Source: Chryseobacterium sp. G0186 | GTDB lineage: Bacteria > Bacteroidota > Bacteroidia > Flavobacteriales > Weeksellaceae | Length of the DNA stretch: 64,000 nt | Assembly (NCBI RefSeq): GCF_003815675.1 | Contig: NZ_CP033918.1 | Location: 186,001-250,000, forward strand | Direction: 5' to 3' | Part shown: positions 25,611 to 36,100 of the stretch, piece by piece | Position numbering within the stretch: the stretch's first letter is position 1 | Layout of the letters: each line of letters starts with the position of its first letter | Notes under the pieces: generated by a model | Told to the model about the DNA's origin: nothing | Database searches by the model: none | The model's input: the letters and a program-made list of their open reading frames with translations, nothing else | Made by a program: the position numbers and the translations under genes

Positions 25611-26310
25611 AGGCTTTTAAGGTTGGGAAAACGCTAAGGCGCTAAGAATAGTAAAAGAGATCGCTTTAAGACGCAAGGATTTTATCTTTGATAAAATTGA
25701 TTGTGGATGTTTTTTCTCTCGCTGATTTTGCTGATTCCGCAGATGAATAGAAAATATGCTTCATCTGATCGATTGAAGATGTTGATTCCTTGTTAAAAAT
25801 CTTTGATTTTTTTTGCGTCTTAAAAACACTATGAATGTAAAACTCTTTGCGTCTTTGCGATACTCCAATAAAAACTTGTACGGTTGGGAAAAACGCTAAG
25901 GCGCAAAGAATATTAAAAAGAGATCGCTTTAAGGCGCAAGGATTTTATCTTGGATAAAATTGATTGCGGGTAGCTTTCTCCCGCAGATTTTGCTGATTTC
26001 GCAGATGAATAGAAGGTATGCTTCATCTGATCGATTGAAAATCGATTCACGTTTTGCTTCCTTAGAATAATGCATACTAACAATCAACTTTGCGTTTAAG
26101 AAAAATATGTTGGAGACGCAAAAACGCTAGATTTTATCTGTTAAGTGTTGAATTGAAAAGCAAGTACTTTATCTCCGATAGAATTGATTATGCTTCACTA
26201 TTGCTGAAAATCTTTTGATTTTCTTGCGCCTTAAAACCACAATGAAAGTAAAAAATCTTTGCGCCTTTGCGATGCTCCAACAAAAGCTTTTACGGTTGGA
26301 AAAGTACAAG
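25611..26310 (-). repeat. Two degenerate copies of the 401-bp intergenic repeat, inverted relative to the tandem array
   Basis: Two related units begin with the same GGTTGGGAAA word, at 25621 (unit of 261 nt) and 25882 (unit of 412 nt). A third start, GGTTGG, is at 26294. Read on the minus strand they match the 401-bp units at 41421-42838, including the cgctaaggcgc, ctttgcgtttaag and ttgcgcctta words. They are more diverged than the tandem copies, and the first has lost about 140 nt. I see no gene in the 774-nt gap; the 63-codon ORF inside it is part of the repeat. Confidence 0.8.
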
Positions 26311-26358
26311 GACGTTAAATATATTTACTTAAAAAACGGAAATCCCAAAAGCCTTGTT

Positions 26359-27120
26359 TTATGTATACTCAAAGCAGATTACAGCTTTTTTAATGGTTTC
26401 ATCATGAAATAAATAAATCTGATCAGCTGCATGTTCCTGGAAATCATATCCCTCAATACATCCTATATAATCTAGAATTTTATTATTATGGATCGGTTTG
26501 TTGATGAGATTATCTCCACCAAAATTAGATTCTTCAAGATTTTTTTTCTCAGTATTAAGTTCCTCAAAAATACCGTGTAATCTATTTTCTGCTTTTTCTG
26601 CCATATACTCCGAATCCTCATCCTTTTCAAGATCTTCAACCGTTAATTGACGGAGTCTTTCAAGTCTGCGGATATCATCAACGGTAAGTCCTGGTCTGTA
26701 GGAATATTTGTCATACAACTTTCCATGCTTGTTGAAGAATGCTTTCTTCAGTTGGTACATGGCTTCATTCATATTGTATTCAATTTCCAGTTCAGAAAAC
26801 TTCTCCGCATATCGTTCAGGAGTAATCTCAGTGGAAGTCTGAAAATAATTCCAGTCTGCATCAAACTTATATTTCCCGTCAATAATGTCGAATCCTAACA
26901 TATCAGATTGTGTAAACTGGGTATGGTAATCTTCACGATTTTCCCCTACACAGCCATCATATATTTCCTTTACAGAGACAATATGGAGCCATTCATCTTT
27001 TGAGGGATCAACCAGTTGAAGATTAAAAGAACAGATTGGGAGAAAGTATTTTTTATGGTTTTCCAGATCATCATAAAACACATCTTCATAGTCCGGAAAA
27101 AGTTTGATTAGTTCACTCAT
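26359..27120 (-). CDS. Uncharacterised protein
   Basis: The 253-residue cytoplasmic protein has no signal peptide or membrane helix. It is acidic with alternating beta-rich N- and C-terminal parts and a helical middle (about 95-190). The C-terminal ending QIYLFHDETIKKAVICFEYT is reminiscent of the last strand of DUF1963/YwqG-like proteins, but the resemblance is weak. It stands alone next to the inverted repeat. No function is proposed. Confidence 0.65.
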   Translation of the reverse strand: MSELIKLFPDYEDVFYDDLENHKKYFLPICSFNLQLVDPSKDEWLHIVSVKEIYDGCVGENREDYHTQFTQSDMLGFDIIDGKYKFDADWNYFQTSTEITPERYAEKFSELEIEYNMNEAMYQLKKAFFNKHGKLYDKYSYRPGLTVDDIRRLERLRQLTVEDLEKDEDSEYMAEKAENRLHGIFEELNTEKKNLEESNFGGDNLINKPIHNNKILDYIGCIEGYDFQEHAADQIYLFHDETIKKAVICFEYT

Positions 27121-27250
27121 AGAGTCGAAATTAAATTTTTATAAAAATATTTGTGGTACGAATTTTTGTGCTTCCCAAAAATATAAATTAATTCAATGAA
27201 ATCTAACATGTCAATCGGAATTTGAAGAAGTATTGTCGCAGAATAAAAAA

Positions 27251-27354
27251 TAAACCATTAAGACTTTTGAAGAATTTAAGAAGAGGGTAAGCATTCAACT
27301 TAAAGTGAAGCTCAACTTAATCCTCTTAAAAACTTATTAAATCTTAATGGTTTA
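27251..27354. repeat. Long imperfect inverted repeat between convergent-side genes
   Basis: Perfect outer arms of 13 bp (27251-27263 against 27342-27354, around AAACCATTAAGA) continue inward as interrupted pairing, including AAGAGG with CCTCTT. This gives a hairpin of about 104 nt. It lies 16 nt after the phytase stop on the minus strand and may be its terminator, or one of the TTAAG-rich intergenic repeats seen in flavobacteria. Confidence 0.6.
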
Positions 27355-27369
27355 AATTATTTGTAATAT

Positions 27370-28416
27370 TTACTTTATCTGTTTTGTGGTTTTTACAGCA
27401 GCTTGGATCTTTTTTTCAATCATTCTCCAGTCATATAAATGGAAAACTCTGCCATTGCTCATCGCAACGAAAACCCCTTTAGGAAATTTTGGACCTAAAT
27501 TAACATGGGTTACTTCAGAACCATCACTTTCAAGCGTAGAAACAGGAATTTCTGCAATTCTTCCTTTTGCCGGATTTTCTCTTAAATAGACATTAAATGT
27601 ATCATTCTGCTGATTGGAAACCAAAATATATCCAGTGTTTTTAGAAGTAGGATAGATAGAAATTCCCTCTACATCAGAGGCGAAATCACCTTGTCCGAAA
27701 ACAAGAAGTTCTTCGTTTCCTTTTGCCGGATCTGCATAATATTTGTGAACTCCAAACTGCTCGTCAGAATAATAAATATATCCCATTTCATCATCTACAG
27801 CAATGCTTTCAATCTCTTTCATACCACTGTATTTTCCAAACTTACGGATAACCTCTCCTATGATCTTTCCATTCTGTTCAGAAAGTTTATATTGCCAAAG
27901 ATAGCCATCTTTTGGTCCTGATTTTCTTCCTACAATGGCAAAAATATCCCCTGTTTCAGAGCTTTTATACATGGAAATTCCCATTGGGTCACGTTCTGCT
28001 TCTCCGTCAAATACAGAGATTTCACCCACTTCCTTCAGTTCAGGAAGAGCATAAAGCTTTACTTTATTGGTTTCCCGTTCTGTAACGGCAGCAATGTCCG
28101 TCTTTTTTCCGTTTAACATAAAACCATATTCAATGTCCACATTATTAGGACGTTTCAGACCTGTAACTTTATTGATGATCTTTCCGTTGAGGTCGAATGC
28201 ATACAGTCCGCCATCAGTATCTTTATCTGTTCCGATAATAATGCTTTTGGATGCATCTTTGGGATTGATCCATATGGCGGGATCATCGGTATCATGAACT
28301 ACAGTTTCCGTAACAACGGTAGGTTTTAATTTTTCTCCTGCTTGATTTTGTCCCTTACAGCCTATCACAAAAGGAAAAATTGCAAGTGCTGCTATATAAT
28401 ATGTTATCTTTTTCAT
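27370..28416 (-). CDS. Beta-propeller phytase, lipoprotein
   Basis: The 348-residue protein has a lipoprotein-type signal (Cys20 in FVIGC) and the six-bladed beta-propeller phytase sequence. Typical segments are DTDDPAIWINP, GTDKDTDGGLYAFDLNGK, RPNNVDIEYGF, AVTERETNKVKLY and KEIESIAVDDEMGYIYYSDEQFGV, which hold the acidic calcium-binding residues. It releases phosphate from calcium-bound inositol hexakisphosphate outside the cytoplasm. The TonB receptor gene ends 4 nt upstream on the same strand. They form an operon in which the receptor may import phytate products or a calcium-phytate complex. Confidence 0.9.
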   Translation of the reverse strand: MKKITYYIAALAIFPFVIGCKGQNQAGEKLKPTVVTETVVHDTDDPAIWINPKDASKSIIIGTDKDTDGGLYAFDLNGKIINKVTGLKRPNNVDIEYGFMLNGKKTDIAAVTERETNKVKLYALPELKEVGEISVFDGEAERDPMGISMYKSSETGDIFAIVGRKSGPKDGYLWQYKLSEQNGKIIGEVIRKFGKYSGMKEIESIAVDDEMGYIYYSDEQFGVHKYYADPAKGNEELLVFGQGDFASDVEGISIYPTSKNTGYILVSNQQNDTFNVYLRENPAKGRIAEIPVSTLESDGSEVTHVNLGPKFPKGVFVAMSNGRVFHLYDWRMIEKKIQAAVKTTKQIK

Positions 28417-28420
28417 GTTC

Positions 28421-31231
28421 TTAAAAATCGAATTTCACCCCTAGGGTAAATCTTGGTCTGTAATATTCAGCTTGTGCTGTTCTGCTCTGAATTCCCTGGT
28501 AGTATCTTAACGGTTGATTCGTCAGATTATTGGCTTCCGCAAAAATTCTCAACTGGCTTGTAATTTTATAAGAGGCGTTGGCATCAAGGAAAAATTGCTT
28601 GTCATAATAACGGTCGTCAAAGGATTTTCCTCCCAGTTCATCAATATAATGAGAGGCATAATTCATAGAAACTCTCGCTGAAAAACGTTTGTTTTCCCAC
28701 GAAAGCGATCCGTTGAACATATGAGGAGCTGCTCCCGGAAGTCCAACATCTGTTCTCTCAATACCGTCTTCATTGGTAATTCCTTTTGCCTTTGATTTGG
28801 TGTAGGTATAGTTCACATATACACCCATCCCTTTCCAAAATGCTCCCGGAATGAAGTCCAGTTGTCTCTGCAAAGCTACTTCAAAACCATAGATGTCTAC
28901 ATTATCACCATTCCTTTGCTGTGTAAACTTCCAGTTGCTTTGTCCGGCAGGAATAGGGTTGGACTGTCCTGCAAAGTCATTGGAGAAATCGTTGGCTGTA
29001 TAATTTCTTCGGGAATACGTATAAATAAAATCATTCAGGTTTTTATAAAAAACACCTCCGGAAAGAATTCCTACAGACTTAAAGTATTTTTCTGCCATGA
29101 AGTCGAAATTATAAGCATAGGTAGCTTTTAAATTAGGATTTCCTGCTGAAACTATTTCATCTTCTGAGATTACATTCAGGTAAGGAACCAACGAGTAGTA
29201 ATTCGGACGGGCAAGGGCTGTAGTAAATGCAGCACGAAGCACAAGATCCTGAACCGGAATATATTTGAATGAGATATTCGGAAGTACATTGGTATACGTA
29301 TTGGTATTATTAATCTTTCCAACAAGATCACTTTCATTCATCACGTAGTTTCCGGTATAATCAATCTTTGTAGTTTCAACACGGGCACCTACAATCATGG
29401 AAAGTTTATCGTTAAAATCCTGATCCCAACGGATATAACCTGCATAGATCTGTTCCTTTGCACTGTAGTTATTGGAAAGGAATTTTGATGGTTTTGACTT
29501 TCCATTGAATAAACCTGAATTAAACAGATCCAACCCTCCTAAATAAGCCGGATCAACAAATGTTCCCGGAACATAATTTCCTGGCTGGAAGTTTTTCCCG
29601 TCAAGATATACGGTGGGTACAGAAAGCAGACTTCCCATATTTTTGATAGGTTCAAAGGCATAAAAATCATTATCTCTTTCCTTTTCCTTTAAACGCATGC
29701 GGAAACCGGTACGAAGTCTCCCTTTCTGATCCTCAATAACAGAAAAAGGAAAACGTACATTCACTTTTGCCCCAAATTCCTTTTCCTGGGTAAAGCTATT
29801 GGCATCCGAAAGATCACTTAATTTATAACTTCCTAAATTATTGGCTGCAAGAAGATTAATCATAGGTTTTCTCGGATCACTGAGGTCCGGAGAGAAATTC
29901 ATCTTGCTGTTTTCAAACTCTATATAACGTTGATGAGGTTTGTCTTCGCTGGCGATAGCATAGTTCATAGACCAGTCAAGATCTACCTTGGAGCCAAGTA
30001 AATGTTCCCCTCTTAATGCATAGTTCTGAACTTTCTGTTTTTCAAGGCGGGTGTTGTCATTGTCTGCATCTCCACCCTTATTTTGCCTTGTGATGCTGCC
30101 TTTCCAGCCTGTAATCTCAGATTCATCCGTACTGTAAACTGGTTTTATCTTATAGCCTAATGCAAACCGGTTCTCTTTATCATTTCTGAAATTATACATA
30201 GCTGAAGCATAGATCTTGTTTTTGGAATTGAATTCATAATCCATATTAAGATCAAAACTATGCCTGATACGATGTTCATTATAAGAACGGATTCCCATTT
30301 TACTTATATAGGTCGTTTGTGCGGCATCAGTGGCCTGGCTCCATACAGGTTCTATATTGTCTGAACCAAAATTATTATTGTTATAGGAAAAACTGAATAC
30401 AGCTCCCAGTTTTTTATTCAGAAAACGGTTTCCATAGACAAATCCGGCGGTATAATTTCCTTTTTCACGGATCGGATTATATCCTCCGGCCAATGTTGCA
30501 GAAATTCTCTGTCCATTAGGAGAGGCTCTTGTGATAAGGTTTACGGAACCACCGATGGCATCAGCATCCATATCAGGAGTTAATGTTTTATTCACCTCAA
30601 TGGTTGAAATCATATCAGAAGGAATAAGGTCCATCTGAACATTTCGGTTATCTCCTTCAGCAGAGGGAATCCTATCGCCATTCAGGGTTACTGAGTTCAG
30701 ATTGGGAGCAAGACCTCTGATAATAAGATTTCTGGCTTCTCCCTGATCATTTTGGATGGTAATTCCGGGAACACGCTTCAAGGCGTCTCCCACATTGGCA
30801 TCAGGAAAACGTCCTATTTGATCAGAAGAGATCACATTGGTAATATTGGCATTGTTTTTCTGCTTGTTTAAAGCTCTTGCCTGGTTTTTCAGGGTTGCCC
30901 CGGAAACGACAACTTCTGCAATGCTTGTTTCCTTCTTATCAAAAACGATATTTTGTCTGGTGTTTTTTTCAGACTCTACCATAACGATGTATTCATGTAT
31001 TCCATAGCCAAGGTAATCCACTTTCATGGTATAATTACCTGGAGGAACATTAAGGAAAACGAAGTTTCCATGTTCATCGGAGGTGGTATAAATATTCCCC
31101 GGGCTTAAGGATATTTTAGCTCCCGGCAGGGCAATTTTAGCGTCGTCATTAATGTTTCCGGAAAGGGTACCGGTTTGTGCATAAAAAAAAATAGACGCAC
31201 AAAATAAAACAGATGTAAAAATTTTCTTCAC
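28421..31231 (-). CDS. TonB-dependent receptor paired with phytase
   Basis: The 936-residue receptor starts with GTG at 31231, immediately before the signal peptide MKKIFTSVLFCASIFFYAQ. A carboxypeptidase-regulatory-like domain (about 20-95) precedes the plug (about 105-235; SSDQIGRFPDANVGDALKRVPGI, then MDADAIGGSVNLITR). The beta-barrel ends in FTLGVKFDF. There is no STN domain, so it is not a FecIR-type signalling receptor. The phytase gene follows 4 nt downstream, pointing to uptake linked to organic phosphate. Substrate assignment is from context. Confidence 0.92.
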   Translation of the reverse strand: MKKIFTSVLFCASIFFYAQTGTLSGNINDDAKIALPGAKISLSPGNIYTTSDEHGNFVFLNVPPGNYTMKVDYLGYGIHEYIVMVESEKNTRQNIVFDKKETSIAEVVVSGATLKNQARALNKQKNNANITNVISSDQIGRFPDANVGDALKRVPGITIQNDQGEARNLIIRGLAPNLNSVTLNGDRIPSAEGDNRNVQMDLIPSDMISTIEVNKTLTPDMDADAIGGSVNLITRASPNGQRISATLAGGYNPIREKGNYTAGFVYGNRFLNKKLGAVFSFSYNNNNFGSDNIEPVWSQATDAAQTTYISKMGIRSYNEHRIRHSFDLNMDYEFNSKNKIYASAMYNFRNDKENRFALGYKIKPVYSTDESEITGWKGSITRQNKGGDADNDNTRLEKQKVQNYALRGEHLLGSKVDLDWSMNYAIASEDKPHQRYIEFENSKMNFSPDLSDPRKPMINLLAANNLGSYKLSDLSDANSFTQEKEFGAKVNVRFPFSVIEDQKGRLRTGFRMRLKEKERDNDFYAFEPIKNMGSLLSVPTVYLDGKNFQPGNYVPGTFVDPAYLGGLDLFNSGLFNGKSKPSKFLSNNYSAKEQIYAGYIRWDQDFNDKLSMIVGARVETTKIDYTGNYVMNESDLVGKINNTNTYTNVLPNISFKYIPVQDLVLRAAFTTALARPNYYSLVPYLNVISEDEIVSAGNPNLKATYAYNFDFMAEKYFKSVGILSGGVFYKNLNDFIYTYSRRNYTANDFSNDFAGQSNPIPAGQSNWKFTQQRNGDNVDIYGFEVALQRQLDFIPGAFWKGMGVYVNYTYTKSKAKGITNEDGIERTDVGLPGAAPHMFNGSLSWENKRFSARVSMNYASHYIDELGGKSFDDRYYDKQFFLDANASYKITSQLRIFAEANNLTNQPLRYYQGIQSRTAQAEYYRPRFTLGVKFDF

Positions 31232-31258
31232 TTTCTTTTGATTAGATTAAAATCACAA

Positions 31259-31324
31259 CAAAATTAAACGTCTGTTTGGAGGATGATTTGAAATAAAAAT
31301 TAACGTTGTTTTAAGAATTGTTAA
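31259..31324 (-). promoter_or_regulatory. Putative promoter and phased TTAA repeats upstream of the receptor-phytase operon
   Basis: On the minus strand a -7-like TAATTTTG lies at 31266-31259, predicting a start near 31255. No TTG is found at the right distance. Upstream, TTAA occurs at 31300-31303, 31311-31314 and 31321-31324, with steps of 11 and 10 bp. The 10-11 bp phasing fits a PhoB-like activator and the phosphate-scavenging product, but no consensus was available to confirm it. Confidence 0.35.
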
Positions 31325-31368
31325 TATATCGTGATAATAATGTGAAATAATCTTACCGCTTTTTTACT

Positions 31369-32496
31369 TTATCTAAATTCTGACTGAAATTCCTTAAAAG
31401 CCTTACCAAATTCTTCAGTCAATTCATAATTACTGAATTCATATTCTTCCTGAAGACCCGTTTGAGTAGAGAACCTAATATTTCCATAACGTACTACCGG
31501 AATTTGATAATTACTTTTAAATCTCTTGTCTCGAGTTCCATTTTTATTCACTTTTGCCCAGGTTTGGGCAATGATTTTTGTATCTCCGGGTACTGTTGAG
31601 GTTTCAGTAAAGCGAGTATAAGCCTGTCGGAAATTAAGTTTGTTGATTCCTATAATGGCAAAACTGCTGTCATTGGTATACATTACAATGAATGTTGGAT
31701 AAATATAAATATCAGCACCATTGGCATTTTTCATATACAATGCCTGATAATCTGATTTTATATAAGGAATGGTTTTAAGTGAAAAATAAACTTCACGTCT
31801 GTTTACTATTGTACTGGCGGAAGAGCGCATCGCTACTCTGTCTTGAAAACGAGCACTTGTAATGTCCCAGATCTTACGAGAAGCAGTAAGCTTTTGAAAA
31901 GTTTCATATACCTTTTCAAATTTTCTTTTAATTTCCATATCAAAATCGATTTCAAGATTAACATAACATTTCTCAATCATCTTTTTGGTTTGGGCAATAG
32001 CTTCCTGCTGGGCTTTAATATCCTTGTCTGAACGTTGTGGAAAATCTTTATTAATAAGACCATAAAGAAATACATAGCTTAAAATTTTCTTAGCTTTTGT
32101 TACAGAAAGGGTTCTTGTAATCTTTCTAAGATCAGCAGTTAATTCTTTTTTTTGTTGATGGGCTAAAATGATAGCTTCCTTGATACCCTGCATATTCTGG
32201 CTTGTGATCTCATGAATATCAGCACTGAAAATGTTTTCATCAAGAAAATGAGGCTCATTTACTGGGATATTGGGTAATGATGGAGTAGGATTAGGGTTTG
32301 ATCTGGATCTGTGTTGAGAGCTTGATAATTTATAGCGATTTGAAAATCCAAGAGCACTGGTTGTAACGGTTGTTCCTGATTTACTGAAATTAATACTGGC
32401 CCCTTTTACACCAATAGAGGTGGATATTCCTCTTTTACTGAAATTAAGGTGTACACCCGGTATTACTTTGATTCTTTTTCTGTAGCTCCAAGCCAT
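31369..32496 (-). CDS. DUF4236 domain-containing protein
   Basis: The 375-residue protein begins with a clear DUF4236 domain (about 1-52: WSYRKRIKVIPGVHLNFSKRGISTSIGVKGASINF). This is a small beta-rich domain found at the N-terminus of varied bacterial proteins, with unknown function. A Ser/Pro-rich linker follows (about 58-80). The remaining 290 residues are an unrecognised alpha/beta region, with a helical middle (about 85-210) and a beta-rich end. It has no signal peptide or membrane helix. It is a single gene divergent from nothing recognisable. Confidence 0.8.
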   Translation of the reverse strand: MAWSYRKRIKVIPGVHLNFSKRGISTSIGVKGASINFSKSGTTVTTSALGFSNRYKLSSSQHRSRSNPNPTPSLPNIPVNEPHFLDENIFSADIHEITSQNMQGIKEAIILAHQQKKELTADLRKITRTLSVTKAKKILSYVFLYGLINKDFPQRSDKDIKAQQEAIAQTKKMIEKCYVNLEIDFDMEIKRKFEKVYETFQKLTASRKIWDITSARFQDRVAMRSSASTIVNRREVYFSLKTIPYIKSDYQALYMKNANGADIYIYPTFIVMYTNDSSFAIIGINKLNFRQAYTRFTETSTVPGDTKIIAQTWAKVNKNGTRDKRFKSNYQIPVVRYGNIRFSTQTGLQEEYEFSNYELTEEFGKAFKEFQSEFR

Positions 32497-32729
32497 GATT
32501 ATTGTTTTATAGGATTATTTGCTTGTCAAAATTATCAAGGAATATCATGTTTTTTTTACGGTTTACCGTAAATAGAGTGAATCGTCGTCGTAAAAAGTTT
32601 TTAAGGTTTTAATTCTTTTTTTGGAAAAAATAAACCCAGACATCATATTGTTTCCAGTAGTTTATTTAGTTTCCATGGAAGGAATATTTGAGATGATCTT
32701 CCATCTATCGTTTTCACGTACACGAGTAG

Positions 32730-32891
32730 TTTAAAGAATTGCTGACCCAAGTAAATGAGCAGTATGAAAGGATGCCAGATGCGTTCAAGGGACATTTTAC
32801 AACAGATGAGAATGGAGAGATTGTTAACCTAAGAACTGCAGATGAAAGCTCAAAAATGATGAGATTATTTTTTGATCAGAAGGAAGTGTAG
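32730..32891 (+). pseudogene. C-terminal remnant of an unknown gene
   Basis: After a stop at 32727 the frame is open for 53 codons and ends at TAG 32889-32891. It encodes FKELLTQVNEQYERMPDAFK followed by GHFTTDENGEIVNLRTADES and SKMMRLFFDQKEV. The composition and codon use look like real protein, but there is no suitable start codon or upstream frame. It is probably the surviving 3' end of a decayed gene. The parent family was not recognised. Confidence 0.4.
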
Positions 32892-33073
32892 AGGAATAGA
32901 GATAAGTCTAAGAAGAGAATTGTTTTTAAACCACCCCGTCAAAAATTCTCTGAATTTTCGCCACCCCTCCATAGGATGGGAATGCTTAAACTTCTATTGG
33001 TGATCGTTGTGATGTTCTGTGATTATTTTATGTTCTGAATTTAACCTGAATTTTTAATATATAACCAATAAAA
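32892..33073. other. Intergenic region with a REP-like hairpin
   Basis: The gap between the DUF4236 gene and the giant-protein gene (32497-33141) holds the remnant at 32730-32891. It also holds a short hairpin (AAAATTC at 32942-32948, GAATTTT at 32952-32958) flanked by CCACCCCGTC and GCCACCCCTCC. Such CACCCC-flanked hairpins resemble dispersed intergenic elements of Chryseobacterium. Nothing else is seen. Confidence 0.35.
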
Positions 33074-33102
33074 AACCGCACTGGAGGTATTCCAATGCGG
33101 TT
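33074..33102 (-). terminator. Terminator of the giant secreted protein gene
   Basis: AACCGCA (33074-33080) pairs with TGCGGTT (33096-33102), with an inner TGGA/TCCA pairing. On the minus strand it is followed by a run of six T. It lies 40 nt after the stop codon at 33142. Confidence 0.8.
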
Positions 33103-33141
33103 CGTGATGATGAGTCAGTTTTAATTAAGTGCATTCTATTT

Positions 33142-36100
33142 TTAATCATTATCTACTCTGATCCATTTTCCGTTTTCTATTCCTTCGTAAAAATGATCAT
33201 TGTGATAAATAATTGCGCCTTGTATATGAGTTTTGTCGGCGGGAAGTATAAGTGTTTCCGGTAACGCGTTCGTGTTGCGGATCATGAATACTTCATTTTC
33301 TTCTTTTACAACAATTCCTGTTCCTGAAATAAGCCTTGTGACCCCTGCATCAGCCGGATGATTTGATACTGTAATTGGGCTCAATTCAGACAAACGCTTA
33401 GCCCCCATACTGGAAGTACAGCCTCTGAGAACGTGATCCATAAGCATCATGACACCGGGAGTAGGACAATCAGGATTGATGTTTACAATAAACTCTTTAT
33501 TGGTAATGGCAACCGGACAAGCTTCTCCATTGGCAAATCGAATACCTTTAAGACGGTAAACAAATGTTCCTGCCTGAATTTTAGAATGAAGAATAACAGC
33601 TTCGCCATTACCTGCTGAAGTGATCTCCTGATCAGGACCTCCATTAACGCTATAGGTAAAGATATAGGCCTGGGCAAGAGAGCCTTTGAATTTTACCTGT
33701 ACATCTCCGGAAGACTGCTTCATGGCACTTGTTGATGATAATGTACTATTGTCTACCGGTAATGGAATAGAAGAAATGGTGAAATCTTCTGTAATATTAC
33801 ATCCATCCTGGCTATAAGTCACACTTACCCTGTAATTTCCGGGTTGTGTAAATGTTACCACTGGATTTGTACTTATTATTCCTGAATTAGGGCTATTAAG
33901 TTTCGTCCAGGTATAGGTTGCATTAGGATCCGTTCCATACAAGGTTGAAGCATCATAGGTTTTTGGAAATTCTGAGGCACAAAGAATTTTATTTCCTCCG
34001 AATCCTGCGGCCTGTACGTTGGTAGGAATTATCGTAAGATTACCAGTATTTCCTAAATCCTGGCTATTACCATAAGCATTTACAGATCTTGAAAAGTTCA
34101 TATCTCTGATAGAAGCATAGAACATCGTGTAGGTTGCAGCAGGATCCAGATTAATGGTATTCTGACCTGCTGTTGATTTGATGACAGAAATTCTATTGCA
34201 TGGAGTTCCGGTCATAAATAGATTTTCCGTTACTGTCTGGTTATTGTCAATCTGGTAAGATCCCGGATTGAAGTATAACGTTTTATATTTCCCAGCAGAG
34301 GTCAGTGTACTTACCGAATTGATAACAGAGCTTCCCAGAAAGGTCATTTTATTGAAATTCCATACTTTTGATCCTGTATTTACTGTTCCGTCTTTCCAGA
34401 TTGTAAGATCACCAAAGTTGAATGCATCCGGCGTAGTGGTTGTAAAATATCCTATATCGGCTTTAGTGGCAGATGCATTTAAAGTGATTGGATTATTCCC
34501 TGAGTTAATATAAAAATGAGGAGTGTAGAAATTATAATAAGGGATGGATGGCGCATAATAGTTGGCGGTACCCGCACTGTTGGTTCTTGTCCCTGTAATA
34601 ACAGATTGCCCAAGATCTAATACCGGATTATTGTTAATACTTTGGTTCCAGCTGAAATTGACAAGTGTCATTGGTTGGCTATTAGTTTTAAATCCGGCTG
34701 TGTTATTAAAATTAAGATCTCCCTGGTAAGGACTCTTTAGCTCAAAATAATCCTGGGAATTGATATTCAGATAAATATACGTTCCTTTTGTGTCAATATA
34801 TCGTGTTCTTCCCGTGGAAGTTCCCTGTGCCATAATAATATTACGGGTTAATATGTATGTTGACATCGGGACTATCATTTTCAGATCGCTTTGCAGGGTA
34901 AGATTTCCATATACATTCAGATAGTAGGGATTACTTCCATCTGTACCAAAATCAAGAACAGGCTGATTGGGCGCATTATTAAAGATGATAGTATTGGCCT
35001 TTGACAAACCGTTTCCTCTGATGATAATCTTGTTAGAGTTAGCAGTAAACCCTGAATTCTGATCAAAAAATACATTATCAATAGCGGTAGGAATATCACA
35101 ACCTGTAATAGGAATTCCTCCAGAAGTTAATGACCAATGCTGAGGATCTCGCCATAATCCCTGTCCACCAATCCAGTAAAGACTTCTTGGACTAGAGGGA
35201 ATGGCATCCTGAAAATTGATCCCCGTATTTCCACCAAGGTCAGCACTTCCTGTAGCGGTATAAGTTTGTCCGCCAGAAGAAGAAATTGATTTAAATTGTA
35301 CCTTATCCATGATAAAATTAGACGGATTGGTACTGTAATTTGGAAGAATTAAGGTTCTTGATTGTGCATTTGAGGAGGAAAGGGTAAGCCTGTCTAAGCA
35401 GTCTCCCGAGATATTTAATGACTGATTAACCTGTAGATTGCCATCTAGAGCAACAAAATTATTCTTTTCAATGGTAAGATTATTCACGGCCATCGCTGTT
35501 TTAATGGCTATGGATGGATTAACCTTATCAATCCTTGAATTCGCGGCTGAGTGAATGATAAAGTTATTAATAACTCCTCCAGGAAAGCTGAAGGAAATGG
35601 TATAATCTGTATTGGTAGACGCATTGGTATATTCTATTTTTTCAAAATAATGGTTTAAGTTATTGAATGAAATATCAGAATCAGAACCACCGTATGATCT
35701 TATTAGTTTGATAACACTGTTGGAGGTATTTACTACAGGTAGTTTGGTATTTATTAAGAAGCTGGAATTCACAGTAAGATCTGCACCCTCCATCAAAAAC
35801 TGAGAACCATTGATAGTAGCAACAGCGATGTTCATTACCGTTCCGCCTATATCCAAAATATTTCCCGGTACATTTGTTTGTCCAATACTGGAGTTCCCGG
35901 CAAGATCATATTGTGAAGTTCCCCTGTTGATTTTCCATCGGGCATCTCCTGAAAAAGTAAGAGCTGAGGAGGCTCCATTGGGAGTCACATTTTTTAAAGT
36001 ACCTGCAGGTTTATTACTATTTATAAACGTAAATCCGCTGAAGTAGCCGGCATCATAATATCCCGCATGCAGTACTGCATTCCCGTTGACATTTATTTTA

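Noticed and set aside
26215..26412. 63-codon plus-strand ORF after the sterol-desaturase gene
   Set aside because: It lies within a copy of the 401-bp repeat, whose other copies carry no such frame, and its end overlaps an antisense gene. It has no family match.
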